DNA of 64,000 bases from Chryseobacterium sp. ERMR1:04 (GCF_001297705.1 NZ_LIRF01000003.1:682001-746000), one strand, 5' to 3'. Positions 1 to 9,169 are shown, counted from the stretch's first letter. Notes: generated by a model not told the origin, from the sequence alone. Translations and numbers: made by a program.

Positions 1-778
1 AATCATTTTTCATAGATTGAGCATTGTCTGTTGCTTTGTGCATTGCAGTCATTCTCGCTCCATGCTCAGATGCTACAGAATCTAAAACACCTTTGAAAAC
101 CTGAGTTTTAATAGACTTTGGAATCAAATTATCTAAGATCTCAGCTTTGTTTGGTTCAAAAATATAATCTGTTTCTACTTGAGGTACTGTTACATCAACT
201 TCTGCCATATGAATAGGAAGAACTTGCTCAGTAGTAACTTCTTGAGTAGCAGCATTAACAAATTTATTATAAATTAAATAAACTTCGTCAAACTTACCTT
301 CCTTGAAACTGCTCATTACTGCTTCAGTAAGATTAGAAACTGCTTCGAAAGTCAAATTATCAAAAACGTTACTTCCATTAGCATATACTGTACGAGTTTT
401 TCTTACAGCATCATGAGCTTTTTTACCAATTGTAAGAACTTCAACCTCATATTGAGCATTCTTATCAAACTGAATATTAAGTTCTTTTACAATAGATGAG
501 TTGAAAGCACCCGCCAAACCTCTGTTTGAAGTAACAGCGATGAAAAGTACTCTTTTAACCTCTCTTTTTTGAGCATAAATAGAAACCTGATCAGGATCTG
601 AACTAGAATTTACATTCTGGATGATCTCCTGTAGTTTTTCAGAATAAGGTCTTAACATTACGATGGCATCCTGTGCTTTTTTAAGTTTCGCTGCCGAAAC
701 CATTTTCATAGCACGTGTGATTTGCATCGTAGATGAAATTGAACTGATTCTTCCTCGTATTTCTTTTAAGTTTGCCAT
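1..778 (-). CDS. atpG: F1Fo ATP synthase gamma subunit, 3' end cut by window edge
   Basis: Central rotor shaft of F1, coupling the c-ring to catalysis in the alpha3beta3 head. Translating the minus strand from the ATG at 776-778 gives an open frame to the window edge (259 codons), beginning MANLKEIRGRISSISSTMQI and continuing with TRAMKMVSAAKLKKAQ, the classic gamma N-terminal helix. SNRGLAGAFN follows near residue 80. The frame ends in SEHGARMTAMHKATDNA, which is the conserved C-terminal gamma motif, so only about 30 residues are missing. It lies downstream of atpA in the same operon, separated by an 84-bp gap filled by an inverted repeat. Family assignment is secure; only the stop codon is outside the window. 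Confidence 0.97.
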   Translation of the reverse strand, partial: MANLKEIRGRISSISSTMQITRAMKMVSAAKLKKAQDAIVMLRPYSEKLQEIIQNVNSSSDPDQVSIYAQKREVKRVLFIAVTSNRGLAGAFNSSIVKELNIQFDKNAQYEVEVLTIGKKAHDAVRKTRTVYANGSNVFDNLTFEAVSNLTEAVMSSFKEGKFDEVYLIYNKFVNAATQEVTTEQVLPIHMAEVDVTVPQVETDYIFEPNKAEILDNLIPKSIKTQVFKGVLDSVASEHGARMTAMHKATDNAQSMKND

Positions 779-784
779 ATTGGG

Positions 785-860
785 TTAGTTGTTGGTTGTC
801 GGTTGTTGGTTGCTAGTTTTAGAAAATTCCGTCAACTATCAACCAACAATCATCAACTAA
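785..860. repeat. Imperfect inverted repeat between atpA and atpG
   Basis: The left arm begins TTAGTTGTTGGTTG and contains a second GTTGTTGGTTG. The right arm reads CAACCAACAAT followed by CATCAACTAA, close to its reverse complement. The pair fills almost all of the gap between two genes that are nearly adjacent in most atp operons. It has no T-tract typical of a terminator. It looks like a small dispersed palindromic element tolerated inside an essential operon, though that is inference. Confidence 0.6.
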
Positions 861-862
861 TT

Positions 863-2440
863 TTAGTTATATTTAGAAGCTAAATCGTTAGCCGCTTGCT
901 TAAGAACAGCTGTAATATCGTTGTCGATCTTTCCAGCTTTAAGTGCAGCCATTGTTTCAGGATGCTTAGATCTTAAGAACGCGATATACTCAATTTGGAA
1001 TTCTTTTACTTTTTTGATAGGAACGTTTCTCATTAAGTTCTCTGTACCTGCATAGATCATAGCAACTTGGCTATCTACAGGAAGTGGAGAATTTACTGGC
1101 TGCTTAAGAAGCTCTACGTTTCTTTCTCCTTTAGAGATAACTGCTAAAGTAGAAGCATCAAGATCAGAACCGAATTTAGCAAACGCTTCCAATTCTTTGT
1201 ATTGAGCCTGGTCTAATTTTAGCGTACCAGAAACTTTTTTCATTGATTTGATCTGAGCGTTACCTCCTACTCTCGATACTGAGATTCCTACGTTGATTGC
1301 AGGACGAACCCCTGAGTTGAACAAGTCAGACTCCAAGAAGATCTGTCCGTCAGTAATAGAGATTACGTTTGTTGGAATATACGCAGAAACGTCACCAGCC
1401 TGAGTTTCGATAATTGGAAGTGCCGTTAATGAACCACCACCTTTTACGATTGGTCTTAAAGACTCAGGTAAGTCATTCATTTGGCTAGCAATTTTATCAT
1501 CAGCGATAACTTTTGCAGCTCTTTCCAATAATCTTGAGTGAAGATAGAAAACGTCTCCAGGGTAAGCCTCACGTCCCGGTGGTCTTCTCAATAGAAGAGA
1601 AAGCTCACGATACGCTACTGCTTGTTTAGATAAATCATCATAAATGATCAATGCCGGTCTACCAGTGTCTCTGAAGAACTCACCAATAGATGCACCTGCC
1701 ATTGCAGAATATACCTGCATTGGAACTGGATCTGATGCGTTAGCAGCAACGATTACAGTATACGCTAAAGCTCCTTTATCAGAAAGCGTTTTAACGATTT
1801 GTGCTACTGTAGATGCTTTCTGCCCAATTGCAACATATATACAATATACTGGTTGCCCAGCTTCAAAAAATTCTTTTTGGTTGATAATTGTATCAATAGC
1901 AACAGTAGTTTTACCTGTCTGTCTGTCACCAATGATAAGCTCTCTTTGACCTCTTCCTACAGGGATCATAGAGTCAATTGCAACGATACCTGTTTGTAAA
2001 GGCTCAGTTACCGGCTGTCTGAAGATAACTCCAGGAGCCTTTCTTTCCAATGGCATTTCGTATAATTCGCCAGCGATAGGACCTTTACCATCGATAGGGT
2101 TACCAAGAGTATCAACTACTCTACCAAGCATACCTTCTCCTACTTTAATAGAAGAGATTCTGTTTGTTCTTCTTACAGTGTCTCCCTCTCTTACTAATTT
2201 ACTTTCACCAAGTAGAGCAACCCCAACGTTGTCTTCTTCAAGGTTAAGTACAATACCTTCTACATCACTAGAAAATTTCACCAACTCTCCGTATTGTACG
2301 TTTTCTAACCCGTATACACGAGCAATACCATCACCGATGGTTAAAACTGTACCTACTTCCTCAACGTTTGCATGAGTGTCGAAGTTGGCCAATTGCTGTT
2401 TTAAGATCGCAGATACTTCTGCCGGATTTATTTCTGCCAT
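863..2440 (-). CDS. atpA: F1Fo ATP synthase alpha subunit
   Basis: Non-catalytic nucleotide-binding subunit of the F1 head. The product has 525 residues, the usual length. The P-loop GDRQTGKT is at about residues 171-178, the N-terminal beta-barrel domain covers about 1-95, and the alpha signature [13 protein letters not shown] lies near 380-395. The start [17 protein letters not shown] matches the family N-terminus. The gene sits 18 bp after atpH and before atpG on the minus strand. The beta (atpD) and epsilon (atpC) genes are not in this cluster, which is the common Bacteroidetes arrangement where they form a separate locus. Confidence 0.98.
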   Translation of the reverse strand: MAEINPAEVSAILKQQLANFDTHANVEEVGTVLTIGDGIARVYGLENVQYGELVKFSSDVEGIVLNLEEDNVGVALLGESKLVREGDTVRRTNRISSIKVGEGMLGRVVDTLGNPIDGKGPIAGELYEMPLERKAPGVIFRQPVTEPLQTGIVAIDSMIPVGRGQRELIIGDRQTGKTTVAIDTIINQKEFFEAGQPVYCIYVAIGQKASTVAQIVKTLSDKGALAYTVIVAANASDPVPMQVYSAMAGASIGEFFRDTGRPALIIYDDLSKQAVAYRELSLLLRRPPGREAYPGDVFYLHSRLLERAAKVIADDKIASQMNDLPESLRPIVKGGGSLTALPIIETQAGDVSAYIPTNVISITDGQIFLESDLFNSGVRPAINVGISVSRVGGNAQIKSMKKVSGTLKLDQAQYKELEAFAKFGSDLDASTLAVISKGERNVELLKQPVNSPLPVDSQVAMIYAGTENLMRNVPIKKVKEFQIEYIAFLRSKHPETMAALKAGKIDNDITAVLKQAANDLASKYN

Positions 2441-2458
2441 TGTATGGTTGTTTTTGTC

Positions 2459-2998
2459 TTAATTTAACTGAAAATCTTTTTTAATGTGATTAAGCTTAGT
2501 TTTCACAGAGGCATCTACCTGCTGATCTCCTACTCTTAAAATGTAACCTCCTAAAAGATCAGGATTTACATTTAGTTTCAAATCAAAGTTTGAACCCGCT
2601 TTTACTAAGTTTGTAGAACTTAATATCTGATCGATATTTTCTTTCGAAAGTTGAGTTGCAGTCGTAAGAGTTATTCTTTGTACCCCATTAATATCTTCAA
2701 CTTTGTTGATGTATTCCTGAGCAATATTTTTCAATTGGTTTTCACGACCATGTCTGATCACCAATGTGATTAAATTTTGAGAAGAAGCCGACAAACTTTT
2801 GAAAATCTCTTTTGCTACCTCTACTTTCTTTTTAGCATCAATGTAAGGTGTTAAGAAAAATTTGTTCAAATCCGTAGATTGAGACATCAATTTCGCAACA
2901 TCTTTCATTTCAGAAAATACAGTAGCTGTTTGACCTGTTTCATTCGTGAACTCAAGCAAACCCTGCGCGTATCTTTTAGCTACTTTAGATGTAAGCAT
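2459..2998 (-). CDS. atpH: F1Fo ATP synthase delta subunit (OSCP-type)
   Basis: Peripheral stalk subunit that links the b-subunit dimer to the top of F1. The product has 179 residues. The N-terminal helical domain starts MLTSKVAKRYAQGLLEF, the standard delta/OSCP opening. The C-terminal motif LNVNPDLLGGYILRVGDQQVD and the ending SVKTKLNHIKKDF are typical. Only two bases separate it from atpF upstream, indicating co-translation. Sequence conservation in this family is low, but N- and C-terminal signatures plus gene order make the call firm. Confidence 0.95.
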   Translation of the reverse strand: MLTSKVAKRYAQGLLEFTNETGQTATVFSEMKDVAKLMSQSTDLNKFFLTPYIDAKKKVEVAKEIFKSLSASSQNLITLVIRHGRENQLKNIAQEYINKVEDINGVQRITLTTATQLSKENIDQILSSTNLVKAGSNFDLKLNVNPDLLGGYILRVGDQQVDASVKTKLNHIKKDFQLN

Positions 2999-3000
2999 TC

Positions 3001-3498
3001 TTAGTTAAGATTAGATTTGTTTAAATAATTTTGAACCAACTCGTTCTGAGCTTCGTTGTTGTCTAATTTTTGCTTCAAAATAGATTCAGCAATGTTTACA
3101 GATAAAGTACCAATTTGAGATTTAATGTCTGCCATTGCAGCATTTTTCTCAGCATTGATAGTTTGTTTTGCAGCTTCGATCAATTTATCTCCTTCAGTTT
3201 TAGCAGCATCTTTAGCTTCACCTACGATTCTATCTTTAATCTCTCTAGCTTCTTTAAGGATAGCATCTCTTTCGATTTTAGCTTCACGAATGATTCTTTC
3301 GTTATCTTCTTTTAATGTTTCCATTTCTTTTCTAGCCAATTTAGCTTGATTTAAAGCGTCAACAATAGAAGTTTCTCTATCATTAATAGATTTTAAAATA
3401 GGTTTCCAAGCGAATTTACCTAACAGAAATAATAGTGCTAGAAAAATAACAGACTGGATAATAAATAATCCTGATGAAAACTGATGAATTAATTCCAT
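3001..3498 (-). CDS. atpF: F1Fo ATP synthase b subunit
   Basis: Membrane-anchored peripheral stalk subunit. I place the start at the ATG giving MELIHQFSSGLFIIQSVIF (165 residues). The frame is open 19 codons further upstream, but that stretch overlaps the hairpin after atpE and has no subunit-b character. One membrane segment at about residues 9-30 is followed by LGKFAWKPILKSI, the conserved b-subunit motif. A long charged coiled coil to the C-terminus is rich in Ala, Glu and Lys. It sits between atpE and atpH. Confidence 0.95.
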   Translation of the reverse strand: MELIHQFSSGLFIIQSVIFLALLFLLGKFAWKPILKSINDRETSIVDALNQAKLARKEMETLKEDNERIIREAKIERDAILKEAREIKDRIVGEAKDAAKTEGDKLIEAAKQTINAEKNAAMADIKSQIGTLSVNIAESILKQKLDNNEAQNELVQNYLNKSNLN

Positions 3499-3536
3499 TA
3501 TATTAATGTATAAAAAATTATTACTTTTTCTTAAAT

Positions 3537-3573
3537 AACCATTACCTGTAACCAACCGTTACGGGTAATGGTT
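3537..3573 (-). promoter_or_regulatory. Intercistronic hairpin after atpE
   Basis: AACCATTACC and GGTAATGGTT form a perfect 10-bp stem, with a loop of about 17 bases that contains a shorter inner pairing (GTAAC/GTTAC). On the minus strand it begins about 10 nt after the atpE stop and precedes the chosen atpF start. No U-tract follows, so it is probably not a strong terminator. A stem here could protect the atpE 3' end or slow transcription into atpF. Both options are inference. Confidence 0.55.
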
Positions 3574-3582
3574 TAATTTTAA

Positions 3583-3777
3583 TTAGTTTACCGCGAAAAG
3601 AGCAGCAAACGCAACACCTTCAACAAGTGCAGCAGCGATAAGCATAGCTGTTTGAATTTTTCCAGATTGTTCTGGTTGTCTAGCGATAGCTTCTAGAGCA
3701 GCAGCTCCGATTTTACCAAGACCAATACCAACACCTAATACAACGATACCAGCACCTACAATTTTAGGAATTTCCAT
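3583..3777 (-). CDS. atpE: F1Fo ATP synthase c subunit
   Basis: Proteolipid forming the membrane rotor ring. The product has 64 residues, two membrane helices and the polar loop ARQPEQSGK. The ion-binding carboxylate is the Glu in AALVEGVAF in helix 2. That Glu is followed by Gly rather than Ser/Thr, and the usual Gln of Na+-type rings is not evident in helix 1, so proton coupling is more likely. It lies between atpB and atpF. The ring needs many copies per enzyme, which may explain the hairpin directly after the gene. Confidence 0.97.
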   Translation of the reverse strand: MEIPKIVGAGIVVLGVGIGLGKIGAAALEAIARQPEQSGKIQTAMLIAAALVEGVAFAALFAVN

Positions 3778-3826
3778 AATATATAATTTTAAAAAATTTG
3801 TTTTACTATTTTATTTAACTTTTCTA

Positions 3827-4927
3827 TTAGTGAGCAGCGTGATGTTCGTGCTCATGCTCTTGTACAGCCATTCCGATAAACAAAGCGGATAACATTGTAA
3901 AGATATAAGCCTGTAAGAACGCTACTAATACTTCTAATAAATAAATTACTAATGTTAAGAACGGGAATGCAATTCCTGCTGCAACATTTTTAAATACATA
4001 GATCAATCCGATCAAACTCATTACTACGATGTGTCCTGCAGTCATGTTTGCAAAAAGACGAATCATCAATGCGAAAGGCTTCGTGATTGTTCCCAATAAT
4101 TCAATTGGCAACATGATCAATTTCATTGGTACAGGAACTCCCGGCATCCAGAAGATGTGTTTCCAATAATCTTTATTCGCAGAGAATGTAGTAATTAGAT
4201 ACGTAAGGATAGCCAAGAAGAATGTCATTGTAATATTACCTGTAACATTGATTCCGAAAGGCATTAATCCTAATACGTTTAAGAAAAGTATAAAGAAGAA
4301 TACTGTTAATAGGTATCCCATGAATCTTTTATACTTGTGTCCGATGTTTGGAATAGCAACTTCGTCTCTAACAAAGATGATCAACGGCTCTAAGAATCTC
4401 GCAGCACCTGTAGGAACTACTGATTTCTTGTATGATCTCGCCATTCCTCCAAATAAAACTAAAAGAAAGATTGATACTAATATAATAATAAATACACTCT
4501 TAGTAATTGAAAGATCTAATGGCTTCTCATTAGTAGGATAACCATCTTTATCTAAATCTAATTTTCCAGTTGCGTCTGTTTTGTAGATTTTTTCGTGGTG
4601 TAATACATAATGTGAACCATCAATTTCAGTAGGCTCACCGTGGATGAATCCTTCTTTACTATTACTCATGAAAGAGTGGAAACCGTTATCATAAAAAATA
4701 ACAGGAAGTGGAAAACCAATGTGGTGACCGTCTTTGTCAACCATCAATGTAAAATCGTGAGCATCTAACAAGTGATGATCGATGTACTCTCTGTTTTCTT
4801 TACTTACTTTGTCTTTTTCTGACAACTCTTGAGTTGGAGCAGCTACAGCATTCGTCTCGCCATGTTGCGCAGACACTAAACTTAATACAAAAATACTGTA
4901 GAATAAAACTGCAAATTTCTTTAACAT
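3827..4927 (-). CDS. atpB: F1Fo ATP synthase a subunit with secreted N-terminal extension
   Basis: Stator subunit forming the proton half-channels against the c-ring. I prefer the start MLKKFAVLFYSIFVLSLVSAQ (366 residues), which gives a clean signal peptide; an ATG eight codons upstream is also in frame. About 140 residues of a His/Asp-rich extracytoplasmic domain precede the membrane part, a feature of Bacteroidetes a subunits. The essential Arg is in FALMIRLFANMTAGH. The C-terminus is His-rich (QEHEHEHHAAH). It is followed by atpE. Confidence 0.95.
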   Translation of the reverse strand: MLKKFAVLFYSIFVLSLVSAQHGETNAVAAPTQELSEKDKVSKENREYIDHHLLDAHDFTLMVDKDGHHIGFPLPVIFYDNGFHSFMSNSKEGFIHGEPTEIDGSHYVLHHEKIYKTDATGKLDLDKDGYPTNEKPLDLSITKSVFIIILVSIFLLVLFGGMARSYKKSVVPTGAARFLEPLIIFVRDEVAIPNIGHKYKRFMGYLLTVFFFILFLNVLGLMPFGINVTGNITMTFFLAILTYLITTFSANKDYWKHIFWMPGVPVPMKLIMLPIELLGTITKPFALMIRLFANMTAGHIVVMSLIGLIYVFKNVAAGIAFPFLTLVIYLLEVLVAFLQAYIFTMLSALFIGMAVQEHEHEHHAAH

Positions 4928-4986
4928 TGATAGGTTTTTTTCGTTGTGCAAAAATAGAGTTTTTTTTCTATTTTCAATAAATAATT

Positions 4987-5358
4987 TTACTGTTTTTTGT
5001 CATGATTAATAAGCTTGATCGCATAATACGTAAGCAGCGTTGTCAGGACAAAATATGGTATTATAAAATGGAATTTGTACCCTGGAATCACTTCAAAATC
5101 CAATTTTTTCCTAATAAGGTACATTAATCCGAATTTTAAAAGGATCAATCCTATTACTGATAAGCCTAAAAATTCCGGTGCTACTCTATTAATTAAAATA
5201 ATTAATGTGATCATCATTGCAAACATTACACTCAAAAAAAGATAAAATTTTACTATAATAATCTCGTCTAAATGAAAAACAAATTTCCACAAAGAAAAAT
5301 GAATTAGAAAAGTCAAAAAGATTACTAGTACAACTAGAATATTAGGATTAAGCTTCAT
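4987..5358 (-). CDS. Small membrane protein at head of atp operon (AtpI-like position)
   Basis: A 123-residue protein with about four hydrophobic segments (roughly residues 7-27, 35-57, 64-85 and 97-117) and short charged ends (ending NHDKKQ). It is the first gene of the ATP synthase operon. In other bacteria that position is held by AtpI/AtpZ-type proteins that help c-ring assembly or Mg2+ uptake. I do not see a recognisable AtpI motif, so the function rests on position and topology only. No separate AtpZ gene is present before the divergent ffh. Confidence 0.75.
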   Translation of the reverse strand: MKLNPNILVVLVIFLTFLIHFSLWKFVFHLDEIIIVKFYLFLSVMFAMMITLIILINRVAPEFLGLSVIGLILLKFGLMYLIRKKLDFEVIPGYKFHFIIPYFVLTTLLTYYAIKLINHDKKQ

Positions 5359-5522
5359 TATAAAATTTATTTACAGTTTACGCAGATTCCGTAAACCGAT
5401 ATGTATTTCTATTTTGCGCAAAAATAAGATTTTTAATTATAATACAACAGCGTTTAATCACATGATTTTATCCTTATATATAATATTACGTGTTCTATAC
5501 TTTAGATGTAGCAAAAATTCCT

Positions 5523-5530
5523 TATTTTTG
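5523..5530 (+). promoter_or_regulatory. Probable ffh promoter (-7 element)
   Basis: TATTTTTG matches the Bacteroidetes -7 consensus TAnnTTTG and sits 24 bp before the ffh ATG. No perfect -33 TTG is present at the expected spacing; TTT at 5501-5503 is the nearest. The 195-bp region 5359-5553 is a divergent promoter zone for ffh and the atp operon and holds no gene. Confidence 0.5.
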
Positions 5531-5553
5531 CAACCTATAATTTACAAATAAAT

Positions 5554-6912
5554 ATGTTTAATAGTTTACAGGATAAATTAGACAAGGCGCTTCAAAATAT
5601 TTCCGGACGTGGAAAAATTACAGAAATCAATGTTGCGGAAACCGTAAAAGAGATTCGTAGAGCATTGGTAGATGCCGATGTTAATTATAAAGTTGCAAAA
5701 GACCTTACGAAAAGAGTTCAGGATAAAGCGTTGGGACAAAACGTTCTTACGTCTCTTACTCCAGGACAATTGATGACGAAAATCGTTCATGACGAATTGG
5801 TAGAACTAATGGGAGGCTCTCAGGAAGGAATTAATCTTTCCGGAAAACCATCTGTTATTCTTATTGCCGGTCTTCAGGGTTCTGGTAAAACCACTTTCTC
5901 CGGAAAATTAGCGAGTTATTTAAAAACGAAAAAAAATAAAAAACCTTTATTGGTAGCGTGTGACGTTTATCGTCCTGCTGCTATTGAGCAGTTGAAAGTA
6001 TTGGGTGGCCAGATCGGCGTTCCCGTTTTCACTGAAGAAGGTTCTACCAACCCATCTACCATTGCTGAAAATGCAATTGCTTTTGCAAAATCAAATGGTC
6101 ATGATGTGGTTATTGTGGATACTGCAGGTCGTTTAGCGATTGATGAGCAGATGATGAACGAGATTAAATCTGTTCATTATTTCATTAAACCTAACGAAAC
6201 ACTATTTGTAGTTGACTCAATGACTGGTCAGGATGCTGTAAACACAGCTAAAGCGTTCAACGATGCTTTGAATTTTGATGGGGTTGTTTTAACGAAATTA
6301 GATGGTGATACACGAGGTGGTGCTGCATTAACAATTCGTTCTGTTGTAGAAAAGCCAATCAAATTTATCTCTACAGGAGAAAAAATGGAAGCTTTAGATC
6401 TTTTCTACCCAGAAAGGATGGCCGATAGGATCTTAGGAATGGGAGATGTTGTTTCCCTAGTAGAAAGAGCTCAGGAGCAGTTTGACGAGGAAGAAGCTAA
6501 AAAACTTCACAAAAAAATTGCTAAAAATGAGTTTGGTTTTGATGACTTCTTAAAGCAGATCAATCAAATCAAAAAAATGGGTAATATGAAAGACTTGATG
6601 GGAATGATCCCGGGAGTTGGAAAAGCCATTAAAGATGTTGAGATCAGCGATGATGCATTCAAACATATTGAAGCAATCATTCACTCTATGACTCCGGATG
6701 AAAGAAGAAGACCTTCTATCATAAACACTCAGAGAAAACAGAGAATTGCAAAAGGTGCAGGAAGAAAAATTGAAGATGTAAACCAATTGATGAAGCAATT
6801 TGATCAAATGGGTAAAATGATGAAGATGATGCAGGGACCTCAAGGAAAGCAGATGATGCAGATGATGAGTAAAATGCCAAATATGCCGGGAATGGGCGGT
6901 ATGGGAAAATAA
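5554..6912 (+). CDS. ffh: Signal recognition particle protein Ffh (SRP54)
   Basis: GTPase that binds signal sequences and 4.5S RNA and delivers ribosomes to FtsY at the membrane. The product has 452 residues. The N domain is at about 1-95, the G1 motif GLQGSGKTT at 106-114, DTAGR in the G domain near 189, and TKLDGD near 250. The methionine-rich M domain runs from about 300 and ends in repeated MMKMM and GMGGMGK. The start MFNSLQDKLDKALQNISG is standard. It is a single-gene unit with its own promoter and terminator. Confidence 0.98.
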   Translation: MFNSLQDKLDKALQNISGRGKITEINVAETVKEIRRALVDADVNYKVAKDLTKRVQDKALGQNVLTSLTPGQLMTKIVHDELVELMGGSQEGINLSGKPSVILIAGLQGSGKTTFSGKLASYLKTKKNKKPLLVACDVYRPAAIEQLKVLGGQIGVPVFTEEGSTNPSTIAENAIAFAKSNGHDVVIVDTAGRLAIDEQMMNEIKSVHYFIKPNETLFVVDSMTGQDAVNTAKAFNDALNFDGVVLTKLDGDTRGGAALTIRSVVEKPIKFISTGEKMEALDLFYPERMADRILGMGDVVSLVERAQEQFDEEEAKKLHKKIAKNEFGFDDFLKQINQIKKMGNMKDLMGMIPGVGKAIKDVEISDDAFKHIEAIIHSMTPDERRRPSIINTQRKQRIAKGAGRKIEDVNQLMKQFDQMGKMMKMMQGPQGKQMMQMMSKMPNMPGMGGMGK

Positions 6913-6940
6913 GAAAAAGTGAAAACTTTATATAAAAGTA

Positions 6941-6972
6941 AAATCCGGCTCAAATTGAGTCGGATTTTTTGT
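6941..6972 (+). terminator. Rho-independent terminator after ffh
   Basis: AAATCCGGCTCA and TGAGTCGGATTT form the stem, followed by a T-tract. It lies 28 bp after the ffh stop and between convergent genes, so it may also serve the minus-strand gene ending at 6995. Confidence 0.8.
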
Positions 6973-6994
6973 TTTTATCTTTGAAATAAATTGA

Positions 6995-7660
6995 TTATTT
7001 ATCAGATTTTTGAGCTTTAGATTTAAGGAAATAAGAGAAACCTACGTTTGCACCAAAAGTATTAACCTTTGTTTTCAACTGGTTTGAAGTTCCATCAATA
7101 TCTTGCTTGCTTGAGAATTGGTTGTAAGAAACTCCAACATTAATAGCCAATGATTGAGTAACCATATAATTAATACCTCCTTTTACTTTCCAAGATAACC
7201 CACCTGCTGTATTATTCGTAGAATTAGCAACTCCCATCACGGTGTCAGTAGATTTCGTTTTTTCTGTAGCAAAACCAACACCAGCTCCTAAATAAGGAAC
7301 AAACTTAGTCCCGTTTACAAAATAATAAGTAGCCGTAGGCATTACGGAAAAGTTTGTACTTGTAGATTTAGATTTAAAATCAATTCCAAAGCTTCCTCCT
7401 GAAACTTTTGTAGTTGTGCTTATCAAGTCAAGATCAATCCCTACAGCCAATTTATCCATCACAAAATATCCTACTGAAGGAGTGAAAGTAATAGTAGAAA
7501 CTTTAGGACCATCTGTAGATTCTCCTTCTACTTTATAAGTTCTAGTACTGTTATTAAAACCTAACCCTGTGTTTCCACTAAATACCCAATCCCCTTTAGT
7601 CATTTGTGCATTAGATAAACCAAAAAGTGCAACTGCACCAGCTAGTAATAATTTTTTCAT
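6995..7660 (-). CDS. Outer-membrane beta-barrel protein (array member 1)
   Basis: A 221-residue protein with signal peptide MKKLLLAGAVALFGLSNAQ (predicted cleavage after SNA). Alternating polar/apolar strands follow, with motifs such as FTPSVGYFVMDKLAVGIDLD and YLGAGVGFATEK. This is the pattern of small porin-like barrels of the OmpX/OprF-barrel class common in Flavobacteriia. Its last residues are charged (KAQKSDK) rather than the terminal aromatic usual for BAM substrates. It is the most divergent of the first three paralogues. Substrate and role are unknown. Confidence 0.85.
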   Translation of the reverse strand: MKKLLLAGAVALFGLSNAQMTKGDWVFSGNTGLGFNNSTRTYKVEGESTDGPKVSTITFTPSVGYFVMDKLAVGIDLDLISTTTKVSGGSFGIDFKSKSTSTNFSVMPTATYYFVNGTKFVPYLGAGVGFATEKTKSTDTVMGVANSTNNTAGGLSWKVKGGINYMVTQSLAINVGVSYNQFSSKQDIDGTSNQLKTKVNTFGANVGFSYFLKSKAQKSDK

Positions 7661-7732
7661 GTTTATTAATTTAAAGTTTATATTATAGTAAAGCTCTAAG
7701 AAAATCTATGAGGCCTTTTATATTTTTAACGA

Positions 7733-8400
7733 TTATTTAGCAAAGACATATTTAACTCCAAAAGTCACGGAAGATAAGTTTATACCAAGATTAAAATCAT
7801 TAGTTCCTTTTTCCTGATCCTTAATTTTTAAGTGTCTATATCCGAACTCTCCAATAGTAGCTTCGATAGACCAGTTTTTATTAACGAAATAATCTAAACC
7901 TGGTTTAATATTAACTCCAAATGCCGTATATTTCTTTTCAATAGACATTGATTGTGTATGATAAAAACCATTCGTAGGGTCCATAAACACTGCATTCACA
8001 CCCCAATTTTCCTTGCCAATTTCTACCGGAATTTCTAAGTGCCCAAAAATATATAAATTCTCGGATAAAATCCAATATTTTCTTACAAAAGGTGCTACAC
8101 TAAACGAAGTTGTTTCATTCGTAAATGTTGCATGATTAGAATAAGAACTGTCTTCAGAATAAAATTCGTTTTTTGCTGATTTTCCATTATGATATCCTAT
8201 ACCTGTCCCAACAGCTAAATTAGGAGCTACAAAAACTCCAACAGAAGGCATTATTTTAAATACTTTAGTATCATCTTCTGTATTATTATTTTTTTCTGTG
8301 TATATCCTACTTGTCCGGAAATATATACAGTTCCTGGTTTAATCTGAGCATTTGAAAGGCTGAAAAGTGCCATAGCACTTGCCAATAATAGTTTTTTCAT
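7733..8400 (-). pseudogene. Outer-membrane beta-barrel gene split by -1 frameshift in an A7 run (array member 2)
   Basis: The continuous frame 7733-8251 lacks a signal peptide. Upstream, the ATG at 8398-8400 starts MKKLLLASAMALFSLSNA, which continues to GYTQKK and then leaves frame at a run of seven A (T7 at 8289-8295 on the plus strand). Adding one A restores a 222-residue protein that aligns end to end with the paralogue at 8484-9140 (shared PSVG/PTVG, NLAVG, GLDYFVNKNWSIEATIGE, VTFGVKYVFAK). It could be a sequencing or assembly error, a true pseudogene, or a slippery or phase-variable site. The body shows no other damage, which argues against long decay. Confidence 0.85.
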
Positions 8401-8432
8401 GTTTATTAATTTATTAATTCTTATATGTGAAA

Positions 8433-8462
8433 AAAGTCCTAAGAAATAAATCTTAGGACTCT
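8433..8462 (-). terminator. Terminator after array member 3
   Basis: AGTCCTAAGA and TCTTAGGACT form a perfect 10-bp stem; on the minus strand it is followed by a T-rich run. It lies between the genes at 8484-9140 and 7733-8400. Confidence 0.75.
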
Positions 8463-8483
8463 ATTTTTTGAATGCTTCGTTAA

Positions 8484-9140
8484 TTATTTAGCGAAAACAT
8501 ACTTAACTCCGAAAGTTACAGAAGATAAGTTCAATCCAAAGTTATAGTTGTTTGTTGCATCACCATCTTTTGGCTTATAGTTGCTGTAACCTAACTCACC
8601 GATTGTAGCTTCGATAGACCAGTTTTTGTTTAAGAAATAATCTAAACCTGGCTTAACAGTAACACCAATTTGAGTGTATTTAGCTTCAGTAGAAGTAGAG
8701 TTTGTAACTACTGAGTTTCCTGTAGTAGCAACTGAACTGCTTTCAACTTCTGTTTTTCCAAACTGCATTGGTACTGCTAATTGTCCGAAAATAAATAATT
8801 TATCAGATAAAGTCCAGTATTTTCTTACGAAAGGAGCAACAACAAAAGCTGGCTTTTTAGTTACGTTTTCGTTTACAACTGTTGTGTTGAATAAAGTTGT
8901 AGTAGTTGTTGAAGTCGTTTTTTCAGTCTGGTAACCAATTCCAACACCAACTGCTAAGTTTGTGTTAACGAAATATCCTACTGTAGGTAATACGTTAAAG
9001 TTTTCTACTTTAAGATCACCTCTGTTACTTTCTTCTTGAGAATAACCAACTGATCCTGATAAATATGCAGTTCCTTTTGCAATTTGAGCATTAGATAAAC
9101 CGAAAAGTGCAACAGCACCCGCTAATAATAATTTTTTCAT
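8484..9140 (-). CDS. Outer-membrane beta-barrel protein (array member 3)
   Basis: A 218-residue secreted barrel with signal peptide MKKLLLAGAVALFGLSNAQ, identical over 19 residues to that of the gene at 6995-7660. The C-terminus VTFGVKYVFAK is an amphipathic strand with a near-terminal aromatic, the usual insertion signal. A Thr-rich segment near residues 75-85 probably forms an exposed loop. It is intact and is the best reference for judging the frameshifted neighbour. It has its own -7 promoter element and terminator, so the array is not one operon. Function is unknown. Confidence 0.88.
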   Translation of the reverse strand: MKKLLLAGAVALFGLSNAQIAKGTAYLSGSVGYSQEESNRGDLKVENFNVLPTVGYFVNTNLAVGVGIGYQTEKTTSTTTTTLFNTTVVNENVTKKPAFVVAPFVRKYWTLSDKLFIFGQLAVPMQFGKTEVESSSVATTGNSVVTNSTSTEAKYTQIGVTVKPGLDYFLNKNWSIEATIGELGYSNYKPKDGDATNNYNFGLNLSSVTFGVKYVFAK

Positions 9141-9169
9141 TTTATAAAAATTTTAATACTTTCTGAGGG

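Noticed and set aside
3499..3555. Upstream 19-codon extension of atpF
   Set aside because: It overlaps the hairpin after atpE and lacks b-subunit character; MELIHQFSSG is the better start.
4248..4541. 97-codon plus-strand frame inside atpB
   Set aside because: It is antisense to a highly conserved membrane gene.
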